A stretch of 34,479 bases of DNA from Streptomyces sp. TRM64462 (GCF_013362995.1 NZ_JABWDV010000084.1:1-34479), one strand, 5' to 3'; shown: positions 1-8,576, counted from the first letter of the stretch. Notes: generated from the sequence alone by a model not told the origin. Numbers and translations are program-made.

Positions 1-1236
1 CGCGCCCCGGCCCCCGCCCGTGCCGTCGACGCCCTCCGTGATCCCGTACAGGAACCGCGACGCCCGCGACAGCACCGCGTCCGGCCGGTGCCCCTCCGCC
101 GCGTACGCCCGCAGCGCGATCCGGAGCTGGCCCATCAGCCCGGCCGCCCGCACGTCGTGCCCCTGCACGTCCCCGATGACGAACGCGACCCGGCCGCCCG
201 GGAGCTGGATCATGTCGTACCAGTCGCCGCCCACCTGGAGCCCGCCGCCCGTCGGCACGTACCGCGCGGCCACGTCCATGCCCGGGACCGCCGGCCCCAG
301 CACCGGCATCATCGCCCGTTGGAGGCCCAGCGACAGCTCCCGCTCCGACTCCGCGACGCCCGCCCTGGCCAGCGCCTGCGCCAGCATCCGCGCGACCGTC
401 GTCAGCACCGACCGCTCGTCCGGCGTGAACCCGACCCGGTACTTGAACGCCGCCATCCACGCGCCCATCGTCCGGCCTGCGACGATCAGCGGCAGGAACG
501 CCCACGACTCCCGCTCGAAGCGCTGCGCCAGCGGCCACGTCGCCGGGTAGCGCTCCCGGTAGTCCTCCGGCGTCGGCAGATAGATCGCCCGGCCCGTACG
601 GACCACCTCGGCGGCCGGGTAGTCCGTGTCCAGCGGCATCTCCGTGAAGGGGCCCTCGTCGCCCACGCTGTGCCCGTGGTGCCCGATGATCGTCAGCCGG
701 TCGCCCGACACCCCGAACACCGCGAGCCCGTCCGGCGAGAACCCGGGCATCGACAGCGACGCCGCGACCCGCAGCACCTCGGCCGTCGACCGCGCCTCCG
801 CCAGCGCCCGCCCCGCGTCCAGCAGGAACGCCTCGCGCGACCGCCGCCAGTCGCCCGTCACCGGCGTCCGCGCCGCCGCGGCCGGCTCCTGCTCGGCGAC
901 CTCCTGGAGCGTCCCGACCAGCCGGAAGGCGTCACCGTCGACGGTCGGCCTGCAGCGGGTCCGTACGGTTCGCAGCACCCGGCCGCTGTCGTCCATCACC
1001 CGCAGCCGGGCCTCGGCCAGGGTGCCCTCGGCGACCGCCAGGTTCACGACCCCGTCGATCTCGTTCCAGTCGACGGGGTGGAAGCGGGAGCGCGCGGCGC
1101 GCTCCGTCAGCTCCACGGGCTCGGCGGGCAGGCCCAGCAGCCGGGCCGCCTCGGCGTCCAGCGAGACGATCCCGGTCGCGTTGTCCCAACGCCACAGGCC
1201 GGTGAGTATCGCGGCCAGGACGTCCTCGGTGCGCAT
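1..1236 (-). CDS. PAS-GAF-PP2C (SpoIIE-type) protein phosphatase, C-terminus cut by window edge
   Basis: The gene reads leftward from ATG at 1236 and runs open to base 1, so about 412 residues are visible and the C-terminus is missing. The N-terminal ~105 residues look like a PAS domain (MRTEDVLAAI..., then a stretch around WNEIDGVVNLAVAEG). A GAF-like domain follows (about residues 130-275, with DTDYPAAEVVRTGRAIYLP). A SpoIIE/RsbU-type PP2C domain then begins near 'LQRAMMP', with the metal-binding signature GDVQGHDVRAAGLMGQLR. Proteins of this family dephosphorylate anti-sigma-factor antagonists in partner-switching pathways, with the sensor domains controlling activity. That role is inferred from the family. 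No partner kinase or antagonist gene is in the window. It is divergent from aspS and belongs to the core flank. Confidence 0.9.
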   Translation of the reverse strand, partial: MRTEDVLAAILTGLWRWDNATGIVSLDAEAARLLGLPAEPVELTERAARSRFHPVDWNEIDGVVNLAVAEGTLAEARLRVMDDSGRVLRTVRTRCRPTVDGDAFRLVGTLQEVAEQEPAAAARTPVTGDWRRSREAFLLDAGRALAEARSTAEVLRVAASLSMPGFSPDGLAVFGVSGDRLTIIGHHGHSVGDEGPFTEMPLDTDYPAAEVVRTGRAIYLPTPEDYRERYPATWPLAQRFERESWAFLPLIVAGRTMGAWMAAFKYRVGFTPDERSVLTTVARMLAQALARAGVAESERELSLGLQRAMMPVLGPAVPGMDVAARYVPTGGGLQVGGDWYDMIQLPGGRVAFVIGDVQGHDVRAAGLMGQLRIALRAYAAEGHRPDAVLSRASRFLYGITEGVDGTGGGRGA

Positions 1237-1413
1237 TGCCCCACTTTAAGAAGATGGACCGATCAGACGCCACTGTGCGGGTGAGGGTGAATGCTGTGAC
1301 CTGCGGCTCAGTGGGGGCCGCGCGATACCGAAAACCGATCTCCGGCTGCCCGGTACCCTGGGGTTGTTTCACGTGAAACACGCCCCCGATCAGCGAAGGC
1401 TGGATGAACGACG
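1237..1413. promoter_or_regulatory. Divergent intergenic region between phosphatase gene and aspS
   Basis: This 177-bp gap must hold the promoters for both divergent genes. I see a TACCCT hexamer at about 1354-1359 that could be an aspS -10 box, but no convincing -35 partner. The parS-like palindrome lies between it and the aspS start. No small gene is apparent. Confidence 0.4.
1365..1380. promoter_or_regulatory. parS: parS-type ParB-binding palindrome
   Basis: TGTTTCACGTGAAACA is a perfect 16-bp palindrome and matches the bacterial parS consensus. ParB nucleates on such sites, and in Streptomyces they cluster around oriC to organise chromosome segregation during sporulation. It lies 33 bp upstream of the aspS start codon, so ParB loading could also affect aspS transcription (inference). 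Its presence supports a chromosomal, origin-proximal location. Confidence 0.9.
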
Positions 1414-3180
1414 ATGCATCGGTACAGGTCCCACACCTGCGGCGAGCTCCGCGCTTCTGACGTCGGCACCGACGTCCGGCTGAGCGGCTGGCTGCACAAT
1501 CGGCGCGACCTGGGCGGCATCCTCTTCATCGATCTGCGCGACCACTACGGCATCACGCAGCTCGTCGCCCGGCCCGGCACCGCCGCGTACGAGGCCCTCG
1601 ACAAGCAGAACAAGGAATCCGTGGTCCGCGTCGACGGCAAGGTCGTCTCGCGCGGCGCCGAGAACGTCAACGCGGACCTGCCGACCGGCGAGATCGAGGT
1701 CGAGGTCTCCGAGGTCGAGGTGCTCGGCGCGGCCGGCCCGCTGCCGTTCACGATCAACACGGACGACGGCGTCAACGAGGAGCGGCGCCTGGAGTACCGC
1801 TTCCTCGACCTGCGCCGCGAGCGCATGCACCGCAACATCATGCTGCGCACGGCCGTGATCTCCGCGATCCGGCACAAGATGGTGGCCCTCGGCTTCAACG
1901 AGATGGCGACGCCCATCCTCACCGCGACCTCCCCCGAGGGCGCCCGCGACTTCGTCGTGCCGTCCCGCCTCAACCCGGGCAAGTTCTACGCGCTGCCGCA
2001 GGCGCCGCAGCAGTTCAAGCAGCTCCTGATGGTCTCCGGCTTCGACCGGTACTTCCAGATCGCGCCCTGCTTCCGCGACGAGGACGCGCGCGCGGACCGC
2101 TCGCCGGGCGAGTTCTACCAGCTCGACGTCGAGATGAGCTTCGTCGAGCAGGAGGACATCTTCCAGCCCATCGAGCAGCTCATGACCGAGCTGTTCGAGG
2201 AGTTCGGCGGCGGCCGCCACGTCACCTCGCCGTTCCCGCGGATCCCGTTCCGCGAGGCGATGCTGAAGTACGGCTCCGACAAGCCGGACCTGCGGGCCCG
2301 GCTGGAGCTCGTCGACATCACGGACGTGTTCGAGGGGTCCGAGTTCAAGGCGTTCGCCGGCAAGCACGTGCGCGCCCTTCCGGTGCCGGACGTCGCCGGT
2401 CAGCCCCGTAAGTTCTTCGACTCGATGGGCGACTTCGCGGTCGAGCAGGGCGCGAAGGGCCTGGCCTGGATCCGCGTCGGCGAGGACATGGCCTTCAGCG
2501 GCCCGATCGCCAAGTTCCTCACCGAGGAGAACGTCAAGACGCTCGTCGACCGCCTCGGCCTCAAGCCCGGTCACGCGGTGTTCTTCGGCGCCGGCGACTT
2601 CGACGAGGTCTCGAAGATCATGAGCGCGGTGCGCGTCGAGGCCGCGCGGCGCGCCGGCCACTTCGAGGAGGACGTGTTCCGCTTCTGCTGGATCGTGGAC
2701 TTCCCGATGTACGAGAAGGACGAGGACACCGGCAAGATCGACTTCTCCCACAACCCGTTCTCCATGCCGCAGGGCGGCATGAAGGACCTGGAGGAGAAGG
2801 ACCCGCTCGACATCCTGGCCTGGCAGTACGACATCGTCTGCAACGGCGTCGAGCTGTCCTCCGGCGCCATCCGGAACCACGAGCCCGACATCATGATCAA
2901 GGCGTTCGAGATCGCCGGCTACGACCGCGAGACCGTCGAGGCCGAGTTCGCCGGCATGCTGCGCGCGTTCCGCTTCGGCGCCCCGCCGCACGGCGGCATC
3001 GCGCCGGGCGTCGACCGCATCGTCATGCTCCTCGCCGACGAGCCGAACATCCGCGAGACCATCGCGTTCCCGCTCAACGGCAACGCGCAGGACCTGATGA
3101 TGGGCGCCCCGACCGAGCTGGACGAGTCGCGGCTGCGGGAGCTGAACATCGCGCTGCGGAAGCCGGTGGCGGACAAGTAG
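1414..3180 (+). CDS. aspS: Aspartyl-tRNA synthetase
   Basis: A 588-residue class II aminoacyl-tRNA synthetase, full length for the bacterial AspRS type. The N-terminal OB-fold anticodon-binding domain has [20 protein letters not shown] (residues ~23-45). The catalytic domain has motif 2 around residue 219 ([20 protein letters not shown]) and motif 3 near residue 527 ([13 protein letters not shown]), with a GAD-type insertion between. Motif 2 carries SPGEFYQ where many bacteria have QPEFTQ; I believe this variant is normal in streptomycetes. The start [13 protein letters not shown] is the conserved one. The Shine-Dalgarno (GAAGG, 1395-1399) is rather distant. Housekeeping gene, transcribed alone and closed by the terminator at 3219-3251. 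Confidence 0.97.
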   Translation: MHRYRSHTCGELRASDVGTDVRLSGWLHNRRDLGGILFIDLRDHYGITQLVARPGTAAYEALDKQNKESVVRVDGKVVSRGAENVNADLPTGEIEVEVSEVEVLGAAGPLPFTINTDDGVNEERRLEYRFLDLRRERMHRNIMLRTAVISAIRHKMVALGFNEMATPILTATSPEGARDFVVPSRLNPGKFYALPQAPQQFKQLLMVSGFDRYFQIAPCFRDEDARADRSPGEFYQLDVEMSFVEQEDIFQPIEQLMTELFEEFGGGRHVTSPFPRIPFREAMLKYGSDKPDLRARLELVDITDVFEGSEFKAFAGKHVRALPVPDVAGQPRKFFDSMGDFAVEQGAKGLAWIRVGEDMAFSGPIAKFLTEENVKTLVDRLGLKPGHAVFFGAGDFDEVSKIMSAVRVEAARRAGHFEEDVFRFCWIVDFPMYEKDEDTGKIDFSHNPFSMPQGGMKDLEEKDPLDILAWQYDIVCNGVELSSGAIRNHEPDIMIKAFEIAGYDRETVEAEFAGMLRAFRFGAPPHGGIAPGVDRIVMLLADEPNIRETIAFPLNGNAQDLMMGAPTELDESRLRELNIALRKPVADK

Positions 3181-3218
3181 GCACACGCCGCTGAGGAGTA
3201 GGCGCGCTCGCTGAGGGA

Positions 3219-3251
3219 GAGGCCCCGGGACCGGAGAGGTCCCGGGGCCTC
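3219..3251 (+). terminator. Strong rho-independent-like terminator of aspS
   Basis: A perfect 14-bp inverted repeat: GAGGCCCCGGGACC at 3219-3232 pairs with GGTCCCGGGGCCTC at 3238-3251 around a 5-nt GGAGA loop. TTTGGCTTGTTCT follows. It sits 39 bp after the aspS stop codon, so transcription should end before the next gene. Confidence 0.9.
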
Positions 3252-3347
3252 TTTGGCTTGTTCTCTCTGTCCTGTTCTGCGTGGCGACCGGAACCCCGTT
3301 CATCGCGTTGACAGGGTGTGAAGCACCGAGACGAAAGGCCCTGACGC

Positions 3348-4160
3348 ATGCCCGTCATCCGACGCCCGCGCCGACTCGTCGCGGCCGCGCTGCCCCTGTC
3401 CCTCCTGCCCCTCCTGCTGCTCCCGCTCCTGTCGCTGACCGCGTGCGCCGGCCCCGGAGACGTACGTGCGGACCCGGTGGACAAGGCGGCCGCCCATGCC
3501 CGGGACGACCGCGCGGGCAAGGCGCCGAAGCCCGGCCCCCGCGCCTCACCGCCGCTCCCGGTGGCCCCGGCCGAGATCCCCGGGCTCGGCCCCGCGACGC
3601 GCGCCGCGATTCCGCAGGAGAGCCGTCAGGCGGTGGTCGTCCGGGGCGAGAACGTCGACGGGAACCTGTCCTGGGCCACCCTGTACGAACGCCACCCCAG
3701 GACCGGCTGGAGGCGCGCCTCCGCCGCGTGGCCCTCGCACAACGCGGTGAAAGGCTGGACCCACCACCACGTCCAGAACGACCTGCGCTCCCCCATCGGC
3801 GTCTTCGGCCTGACCGACGCGGGCGGCCTCCTCCCGGACCCCGGCACGAGACTCCCGTACGACCAGGGCCCCGCCTTCACCGCACGCGGCACCGGCTCCC
3901 TGGGCGAACCGCTGGAGGGCTCCTTCGACTACGTCGTCGCCATCAACTACAACCGCCGCCCCGGCACGACCCCCCTCGACTGGACCCGCCCCCTGGGCGA
4001 ACACCGGGGCGGCGGCATCTGGATCCACGTCGACCACGACGGCCCCACCCAGGGCTGCGTCTCCCTCCAACGCCCCCACATGCGCGAACTGCTGCTGTGG
4101 CTGGACCCGTCCAAGCACCCGGTCGTGGTGATGGGCGACGAGACGAGCCTGGCCCGGTGA
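3348..4160 (+). CDS. Lipoprotein with L,D-transpeptidase (YkuD) domain
   Basis: A 270-residue protein with a basic N-terminus (MPVIRRPRR), a long leucine-rich hydrophobic stretch and a lipobox LTAC (Cys33), so it is probably a lipid-anchored exported protein. A low-complexity linker (residues ~35-75) leads to a YkuD-like domain. The active-site block is near residues 224-240 (IWIHVDHDGPTQGCVSL), with His227 and the presumed nucleophile Cys237. The usual S/T-H-G-C is T-Q-G-C here. Enzymes of this fold form 3-3 peptidoglycan cross-links, which is the likely but unproven role. GAAAGG lies about 10 bp upstream of the start. It is monocistronic between the aspS terminator and a convergent regulator, and is probably the last core gene on the left flank. 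Confidence 0.8.
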   Translation: MPVIRRPRRLVAAALPLSLLPLLLLPLLSLTACAGPGDVRADPVDKAAAHARDDRAGKAPKPGPRASPPLPVAPAEIPGLGPATRAAIPQESRQAVVVRGENVDGNLSWATLYERHPRTGWRRASAAWPSHNAVKGWTHHHVQNDLRSPIGVFGLTDAGGLLPDPGTRLPYDQGPAFTARGTGSLGEPLEGSFDYVVAINYNRRPGTTPLDWTRPLGEHRGGGIWIHVDHDGPTQGCVSLQRPHMRELLLWLDPSKHPVVVMGDETSLAR

Positions 4161-4182
4161 CCGGACGACGCGGAGGCGCCTG

Positions 4183-5181
4183 TCACTCGTGAGTGGTCGC
4201 CGTGGCCGGCGGGGCGGTCTCGTCGTCGAGGAGGGCCGCTTTGGCGATCAGGTAGGCGAGCTGGGCGCGGCTGCGGCTGCCGAGCATCTCCGAGGCCTTG
4301 CGGATGTGCGTGGCGACGGTGCGGGTGCTCATGCCCAGGCGCCCGGCGATCGTCTCGTCGGTGTAGCCGTTGACCATGAGCTGGAGGATCGCCCGGCGGG
4401 TCTCGTTGGCGAGCAGGGACGGGCGGTGCGCGCTGGGGGCGTAGTCGACGGGGACGGCGCGCTCCCAGGCGTGGTCGAAGATCCCGATGAGGTAGCGGAT
4501 GAGCCCGGGGTGCTCGATGGCCAGCGCGCAGTCGCGGCGCTCCTCCGCCGGGTCGGGCACGAAGGCGATCTTCCGGTCGCAGACGATGAGCCGGTCGAAC
4601 ACCTCGTCGAGCGTGCGCACCTCGGCGCCGGCCGCCGACACCCGCTCCATGTAGGCGAGCGTCGGGCCGTGGCTGCGCACGGTGTGCTGGTAGATGGTGC
4701 GCTGGCGGATGCCGCCTTCGAGCAGGGACAGTTCGCGAGGGAGGGCGCGGGACAGGATCTCCGGTGACCGGCCGCCGCCCGGCTGGGCCGTCAGCAGTTC
4801 CTCCTGGCAGGACCCCACCACGGAGGCGAGCGTGGCGCGGATGAGATCCGTGCCCCGGATGACGCGGACACCGGAGTCGCTGGCGACGGCGCGGTAGACC
4901 TCCTCGACCTGGTGGACCGTGGTGCGGGCCGAGACGAGGGCGCGTTGTGTGTGCTCGATGGTCTCTTCCATCGGGGTCAGCAGGGTGTTGGCGACGAGCG
5001 CCGGCGGGATCGGCACGATCTGGTCGTCACTCCCTTGGCGCACGAACCCCAGGGAGAGAAGACATTCAGGACATTCCCGGGCCGGAGGGTGTCCCTTCAG
5101 GGCTTCCCCGTAGAAGGTCAACGCCTCCTCGCAGAGCTCGGGCAGGGGTGTATCCGCCTCTATGTCCTGGTTAGTGCACAT
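4183..5181 (-). CDS. TrmB-like/LuxR-type transcriptional regulator 1
   Basis: A 332-residue regulator. The C-terminus is a LuxR (GerE) helix-turn-helix (YTDETIAGRLGMSTRTVATHIRKASEML). The middle resembles the PLD-like effector domain of TrmB-type regulators (RQRTIYQHTVRS, then ERVSAAGAEVRTLDEVFDRLIVCDRK). The N-terminal part has cysteines (ARECPECLLSLGF) and probably a degenerate TrmB/winged-helix segment. The start ATG at 5181 is preceded by GAAGGTTGG. It shares family-specific blocks (ELLTAQPGG, QHT-RS) with the regulator at 14512-15498, so the two are paralogues. Divergent from the secreted-peptide gene and block A, it is a likely pathway-specific regulator; its ligand is unknown. Its 3' end lies 22 bp from the convergent transpeptidase gene. 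Confidence 0.85.
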   Translation of the reverse strand: MCTNQDIEADTPLPELCEEALTFYGEALKGHPPARECPECLLSLGFVRQGSDDQIVPIPPALVANTLLTPMEETIEHTQRALVSARTTVHQVEEVYRAVASDSGVRVIRGTDLIRATLASVVGSCQEELLTAQPGGGRSPEILSRALPRELSLLEGGIRQRTIYQHTVRSHGPTLAYMERVSAAGAEVRTLDEVFDRLIVCDRKIAFVPDPAEERRDCALAIEHPGLIRYLIGIFDHAWERAVPVDYAPSAHRPSLLANETRRAILQLMVNGYTDETIAGRLGMSTRTVATHIRKASEMLGSRSRAQLAYLIAKAALLDDETAPPATATTHE

Positions 5182-5312
5182 CTATCCAACCTTCTGGTTC
5201 TGGCGCTTGCACGATCATGCTGCTTGTTTTCCCTGTTCCAGGCGACCGCGACAGCGCATGATTCTGGTCACGGGCCGAGGGGGATCGGTCCGAAGTGAAT
5301 AGGGGGAAAGTC
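5182..5312. promoter_or_regulatory. Divergent control region of block A
   Basis: This 131-bp gap between regulator 1 and the peptide gene is lower in G+C than its surroundings. It must contain both promoters, though I could not assign clear -35/-10 boxes. CATGCTGC at 5216-5223 is also half of the perfect palindrome in the other regulator's control region (15543-15556), making it a candidate regulator half-site. AGGGGGAAA at 5301-5309 is a strong Shine-Dalgarno for the peptide gene. Confidence 0.45.
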
Positions 5313-5462
5313 ATGTTGAGGACTCGGATTCATCGCTCGGTATTCGGCGCGCTCGCCGCAGCCGTCCTGGTGGTCCTCGGAGTCTCGGCGCAGTCGGGTC
5401 CCGCACCCCAGACGGAGCGTTTCGCAGCCGCCACCGGGCAGGGCGACTCCGAGTGGGACTGA
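5313..5462 (+). CDS. Small secreted peptide (49 aa), candidate signal or precursor peptide
   Basis: ATG at 5313 follows an excellent Shine-Dalgarno (AGGGGGAAAG, ~6-nt spacing) and opens a 49-codon frame ending TGA 5460-5462. The product has a basic start (MLRTRIHRS), a hydrophobic core (VFGALAAAVLVVLGV) and a signal-peptidase-I-like V-S-A motif, predicting cleavage after Ala26. That leaves a ~23-residue mature peptide beginning QSGPAPQTE and ending GQGDSEWD. The acidic, tryptophan-containing C-terminus is striking. It is the first gene of block A, 51 bp before the ALAS gene and divergent from a LuxR-type regulator. It could be an exported signalling peptide or a ribosomal peptide precursor; nothing in the sequence decides between these. 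It is missed by length-filtered gene finders. Confidence 0.72.
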   Translation: MLRTRIHRSVFGALAAAVLVVLGVSAQSGPAPQTERFAAATGQGDSEWD

Positions 5463-5513
5463 TCCCGCCGACGCCCGGTTGCCGCACACAAAGTTCCCAG
5501 TGACAGGAGACCC

Positions 5514-6728
5514 ATGTCCGCCCAATCGATTTCCGTAGGACCACCCACCGTCTTCGACGGACTCCAGGGCAAACTCGACGACCTGAAGTCCTCAGGTCTG
5601 TACCGGGAGTTCACCCCGTGCTCGTATCTGGCGGCGGAGCCGGGATACGCCATGCACCAGGGGCGGCGCATTCAGGTGTGGTGTACCAACGACTACCTGG
5701 GGATGAGTCAGAACCCGCAGGTCATGGAGGCGCAGATAGCCTCGACCCGGCGGCATGGCACGGGGAACGGTGGCTCCCGCAACATCGCGGGGACCAGTGA
5801 AGCCCATGTCGAGCTGGAGGCCCGGCTCGCCACCTGGCACCGCCGCCCGCGCGCCCTGGTCTTCACGAGCGGATACGTCGCGAACTTCGAGACGCTCACC
5901 ACCCTTCTCGCGGCCGTGCCCGACATGGTGGTGTTCTCCGATTCGTTGAACCACCGTTCCCTGATCGAAGGGATCCGGTCCTCCAAGAATCGCCGCCATG
6001 TCTTCCCGCACAGTGACGTGGACGCGCTGGAGGAACTGCTTTCCCAGTACGACCGGGATCAGCCCAAGCTGATTGTCTTCGAATCCGTCTACTCCATGGA
6101 CGGAGACATCGCCCCGATCAGCCGGATCTGCGATCTGGCCGAACGCCACAACGCGATGACCTACTTGGACGAAACGCATGCCATTGGCGTGAACGGCCCC
6201 ACCGGTGCCGGGGTGTGCGAGGAAATCGGCGAATACCGGCCCACGTTTGTTCAGGGTGTCTTCGGCAAGGCGGTCGGCACGACCGGCGGCTACGTGGCCG
6301 GCCCCGACGCCGCGCTCGACTACGTGCGGTCGCACGCGCCCGGTTTCATCTTCACCACCACCATCCCGCGCTCCAGCCTCGACGCCACCCGCGCCAGCCT
6401 CGACGTCCTCCAGGGCGGGCAGGGCGCCGCACTGCGCGGCGCGCTGAAGGAGAACGCCGTCCGCATGCGGACCGCGCTGCACCGCGCCGGGATCGACTTC
6501 ATCGACGCCGAGAGTCACCTCGTGCCCGTGCTCGTGCCGGGCGGCGAGCGGGTGAAGGCCGTCTCGCGCCGGCTGCTGAACGATTTCGACATCTACGTCC
6601 AGCCCATCAACTACCCGTCCGTCGCCAAGGGCGGCGAGCGGTTCCGGGTGACGGTCGCACCCTTCCGTACCCAGGAGCAGATCGACGGCTTCGTCCGCGC
6701 CCTGCGGATCTGCCTCGACGACGCCTGA
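5514..6728 (+). CDS. 5-aminolevulinate synthase (alpha-oxoamine synthase family)
   Basis: A 404-residue PLP enzyme that should condense glycine with an acyl-CoA (succinyl-CoA in true ALAS). It carries ALAS-type blocks throughout: CTNDYLGMSQNP (57-68), HGTGNGGSRNIAGT (81-94), FESVYSMDGDIAPI (189-202), the cofactor-binding DETH (219-222), the Schiff-base lysine Lys252 in FGKAVGTTGGY, GFIFTTTIP (277-285) and IYVQPINYPSV near the C-terminus. Streptomycetes normally make ALA from glutamyl-tRNA. Their ALAS homologues usually cyclise ALA to the 2-amino-3-hydroxycyclopentenone (C5N) unit of manumycin- or moenomycin-type products, or feed other specialised pathways. GGAGA sits ahead of the ATG. Third-position G+C is clearly lower in the first two-thirds than at the 3' end. 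Confidence 0.9.
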   Translation: MSAQSISVGPPTVFDGLQGKLDDLKSSGLYREFTPCSYLAAEPGYAMHQGRRIQVWCTNDYLGMSQNPQVMEAQIASTRRHGTGNGGSRNIAGTSEAHVELEARLATWHRRPRALVFTSGYVANFETLTTLLAAVPDMVVFSDSLNHRSLIEGIRSSKNRRHVFPHSDVDALEELLSQYDRDQPKLIVFESVYSMDGDIAPISRICDLAERHNAMTYLDETHAIGVNGPTGAGVCEEIGEYRPTFVQGVFGKAVGTTGGYVAGPDAALDYVRSHAPGFIFTTTIPRSSLDATRASLDVLQGGQGAALRGALKENAVRMRTALHRAGIDFIDAESHLVPVLVPGGERVKAVSRRLLNDFDIYVQPINYPSVAKGGERFRVTVAPFRTQEQIDGFVRALRICLDDA

Positions 6729-6765
6729 CGACCGCCCCTATCCACCCGTGCCAAGGATGAACTCC

Positions 6766-7629
6766 ATGCAGATCAAGGACATCACCCCCTTCATCGGCTC
6801 CGAGATGACCGGAGTGACCTACGAGGACCTGTGCCGTCCCGAGGTGTTCGACCAGCTTCTGGACATGGTCCGGAGCCGTGAGCTGGCCGTCGTCCGCGGG
6901 CTCGGCCTCACCCCGGAGCAGCAGATCGAGCTCGCGTCCCGGGTCGGGCGCCCCGTGCCGTTCCTCATGGCCAAATACCGGCACCCCGACCACCCGGAGA
7001 TCATGATCTCCTCGAACGCGATGCGCGCCAACCGCCCCGTCGGCGTCGCCCGCGTCGGCAACTTCTGGCACCAGGACTCCTCCTACATGAAGGACCCGGC
7101 GCCGTACACGATGCTCCACGGCGTCGACGTACCGAGCACCAGTGGCCACACCCTCTACGCCAGCGCCGTCGACGTCTACGAGCGGCTGCCCCAGGAGTGG
7201 AAGGACAAGATCGCCGGCCGTACCGCCCTGCACACCGTCGGCAAGCGCCAGCGCATCTCCCAGGACCATGTCGGTCTTTCCATCGCCGAGTTCCGGGCGC
7301 TGGTCGAGCAGGAGTACCCGCCGACCGAGCACCCGCTGGTCCGGCACGACCCGCACACCGGCCGCCCCTACCTGTACGGCGCGCCCGAGTACATGCAGTG
7401 CGTGCTCGGCTTCGACGCCAACGAGAACGAGGAGTTCTTCGCGGTCATCGACCGGCTCATCCAGGACCCCGAGCACGTCTACACCCACCGGTGGACCAAG
7501 AACGACCTGCTCATCTGGAAGACCGCGACGACCTACCACGCCGCCACCGCGATCGAGCCCGGCGTGGAGCGCACCGTGCACCGCGTGAGCATCGAGGAAG
7601 CCGGGCAGGACGGGCAGTGGGCGGCATAG
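6766..7629 (+). CDS. TauD/TfdA-family Fe(II)/2-oxoglutarate-dependent oxygenase
   Basis: With the start at ATG 6766 (AAGGA at 6753-6757, 8-nt spacing) the protein has 287 residues. In-frame starts at 6748 (GTG) and 6757 (ATG) are possible but poorly placed. The iron-binding facial triad is visible: His102 and Asp104 in NFWHQDSSY, and distal His258 in TTYHAAT. Arg269 in VERTVHR is the probable 2-oxoglutarate-binding residue. The length is typical of TauD enzymes, which hydroxylate or desaturate small acids, amino acids or carrier-linked substrates. The substrate here is unknown. It follows the ALAS gene by 37 bp and overlaps the next gene by 13 bp, so it belongs to the block A operon. Confidence 0.9.
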   Translation: MQIKDITPFIGSEMTGVTYEDLCRPEVFDQLLDMVRSRELAVVRGLGLTPEQQIELASRVGRPVPFLMAKYRHPDHPEIMISSNAMRANRPVGVARVGNFWHQDSSYMKDPAPYTMLHGVDVPSTSGHTLYASAVDVYERLPQEWKDKIAGRTALHTVGKRQRISQDHVGLSIAEFRALVEQEYPPTEHPLVRHDPHTGRPYLYGAPEYMQCVLGFDANENEEFFAVIDRLIQDPEHVYTHRWTKNDLLIWKTATTYHAATAIEPGVERTVHRVSIEEAGQDGQWAA

Positions 7630-8576
7630 TCGACTACGACGTGTGCTTCCCGTCCGCGAGGGCCGACATCCGGGCCATGCACGCCGCCTCGGGTGTGGCC
7701 CTCGCGGACATCGCCCGGATCACCCACTGCGAGAGCTTCCCCGTACTCGCCGACGACGAGCCGGCGTGGGAGCTGGCACGGGACGCCGCACGGGCGGTCC
7801 TCACCCGGACCGGCGTGGCGGCCGCCGACCTCCGGCAGGTCGTCTACGCCGGGTCCGGCGAGTGGGACCGGCCCTTCTGGTCGCCCGCCGCGAAGATCGC
7901 CCACGAGCTGGGCGCCGCCCGCGCCCACTGCTTCGAGGTCACGAACTTCTGCAACGCCGGAATGACGGCGCTGCGCCTGCTGTCCCCGCCGGGCGCGCTC
8001 GGCGAGGGCGAGTACGCGCTGGTCCTGATCGGGGACCGGCTCAGCCGGATGGTCGACTACGGAGACCCGGATGCCAAAGCGCTGTTCAACTTCGGTGATG
8101 CGGCTGCGGCGGTACTGCTGGAGGGCGGTGCGGGCCGTTTCCGCCTCCTCCACTCCGCCATGCGCACCGACGGCAGCTGGGCCGACTACTACGCCGGCGA
8201 GCTGACCGGAGGACGCGTCGTCATCCGGCGCGCCGCCCACCGCAGCGGCCTCGCCGACGCGTACGTACGGCACTTCACCGCCCTGGTGGACGAGACGCTC
8301 ACCGCGCTGGGGAGGAAGCGGGCGGACATCGCGCACTTCCTGATCAACCACGGCGACCGGGACATGCACACCCGGCTGCTGGACACCCTGGAAATCCCGG
8401 CCGAGCGCAGCGTGTTCAACTACGACCGCCTCGCCCACATGGGCGGCGCCGACACGCTCATCGCGCTCGGCGACCTCGAACGCGCCGGCCGGCTGCGCCC
8501 CGGCGACCTCATCATGCTCGCCACCAGCGCCATGGGCTTCAGCTGGGGCATCACCACCTTGGAGTATCAGGGATGA
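7617..8576 (+). CDS. Ketosynthase III (FabH)-like acyltransferase/condensing enzyme
   Basis: GTG 7617, with GCAGGA just upstream, overlaps the preceding stop and gives 319 residues, the normal KASIII size. The thiolase-fold nucleophile is probably Cys112 in EVTNFCNAGMTALRLL, and His245 in FLINHGDRD matches the catalytic His. The usual third residue, Asn of the GN-T/S motif, is not seen. That region reads LAHMGGADTLIAL (residues 272-284), with His274 near the position. Cys-His enzymes with a changed third residue are known as acyltransferases or ester/amide-forming KASIII homologues in secondary metabolism, so this may transfer an acyl group instead of performing a decarboxylative Claisen condensation (inference). 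The next gene starts inside its stop codon (ATGA). Confidence 0.8.
   Translation: MGGIVDYDVCFPSARADIRAMHAASGVALADIARITHCESFPVLADDEPAWELARDAARAVLTRTGVAAADLRQVVYAGSGEWDRPFWSPAAKIAHELGAARAHCFEVTNFCNAGMTALRLLSPPGALGEGEYALVLIGDRLSRMVDYGDPDAKALFNFGDAAAAVLLEGGAGRFRLLHSAMRTDGSWADYYAGELTGGRVVIRRAAHRSGLADAYVRHFTALVDETLTALGRKRADIAHFLINHGDRDMHTRLLDTLEIPAERSVFNYDRLAHMGGADTLIALGDLERAGRLRPGDLIMLATSAMGFSWGITTLEYQG

Noticed and set aside
3308..3313. TTGACA resembling a -35 box upstream of the transpeptidase gene
   Set aside because: No -10 hexamer follows at suitable spacing, and it lies too near the start codon for a normal leader.
7197..7616. Upstream extension of the KASIII-like frame into the oxygenase gene
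   Set aside because: The extension is arginine-rich frame noise. GTG 7617 has a suitable ribosome-binding site and gives the normal family length.
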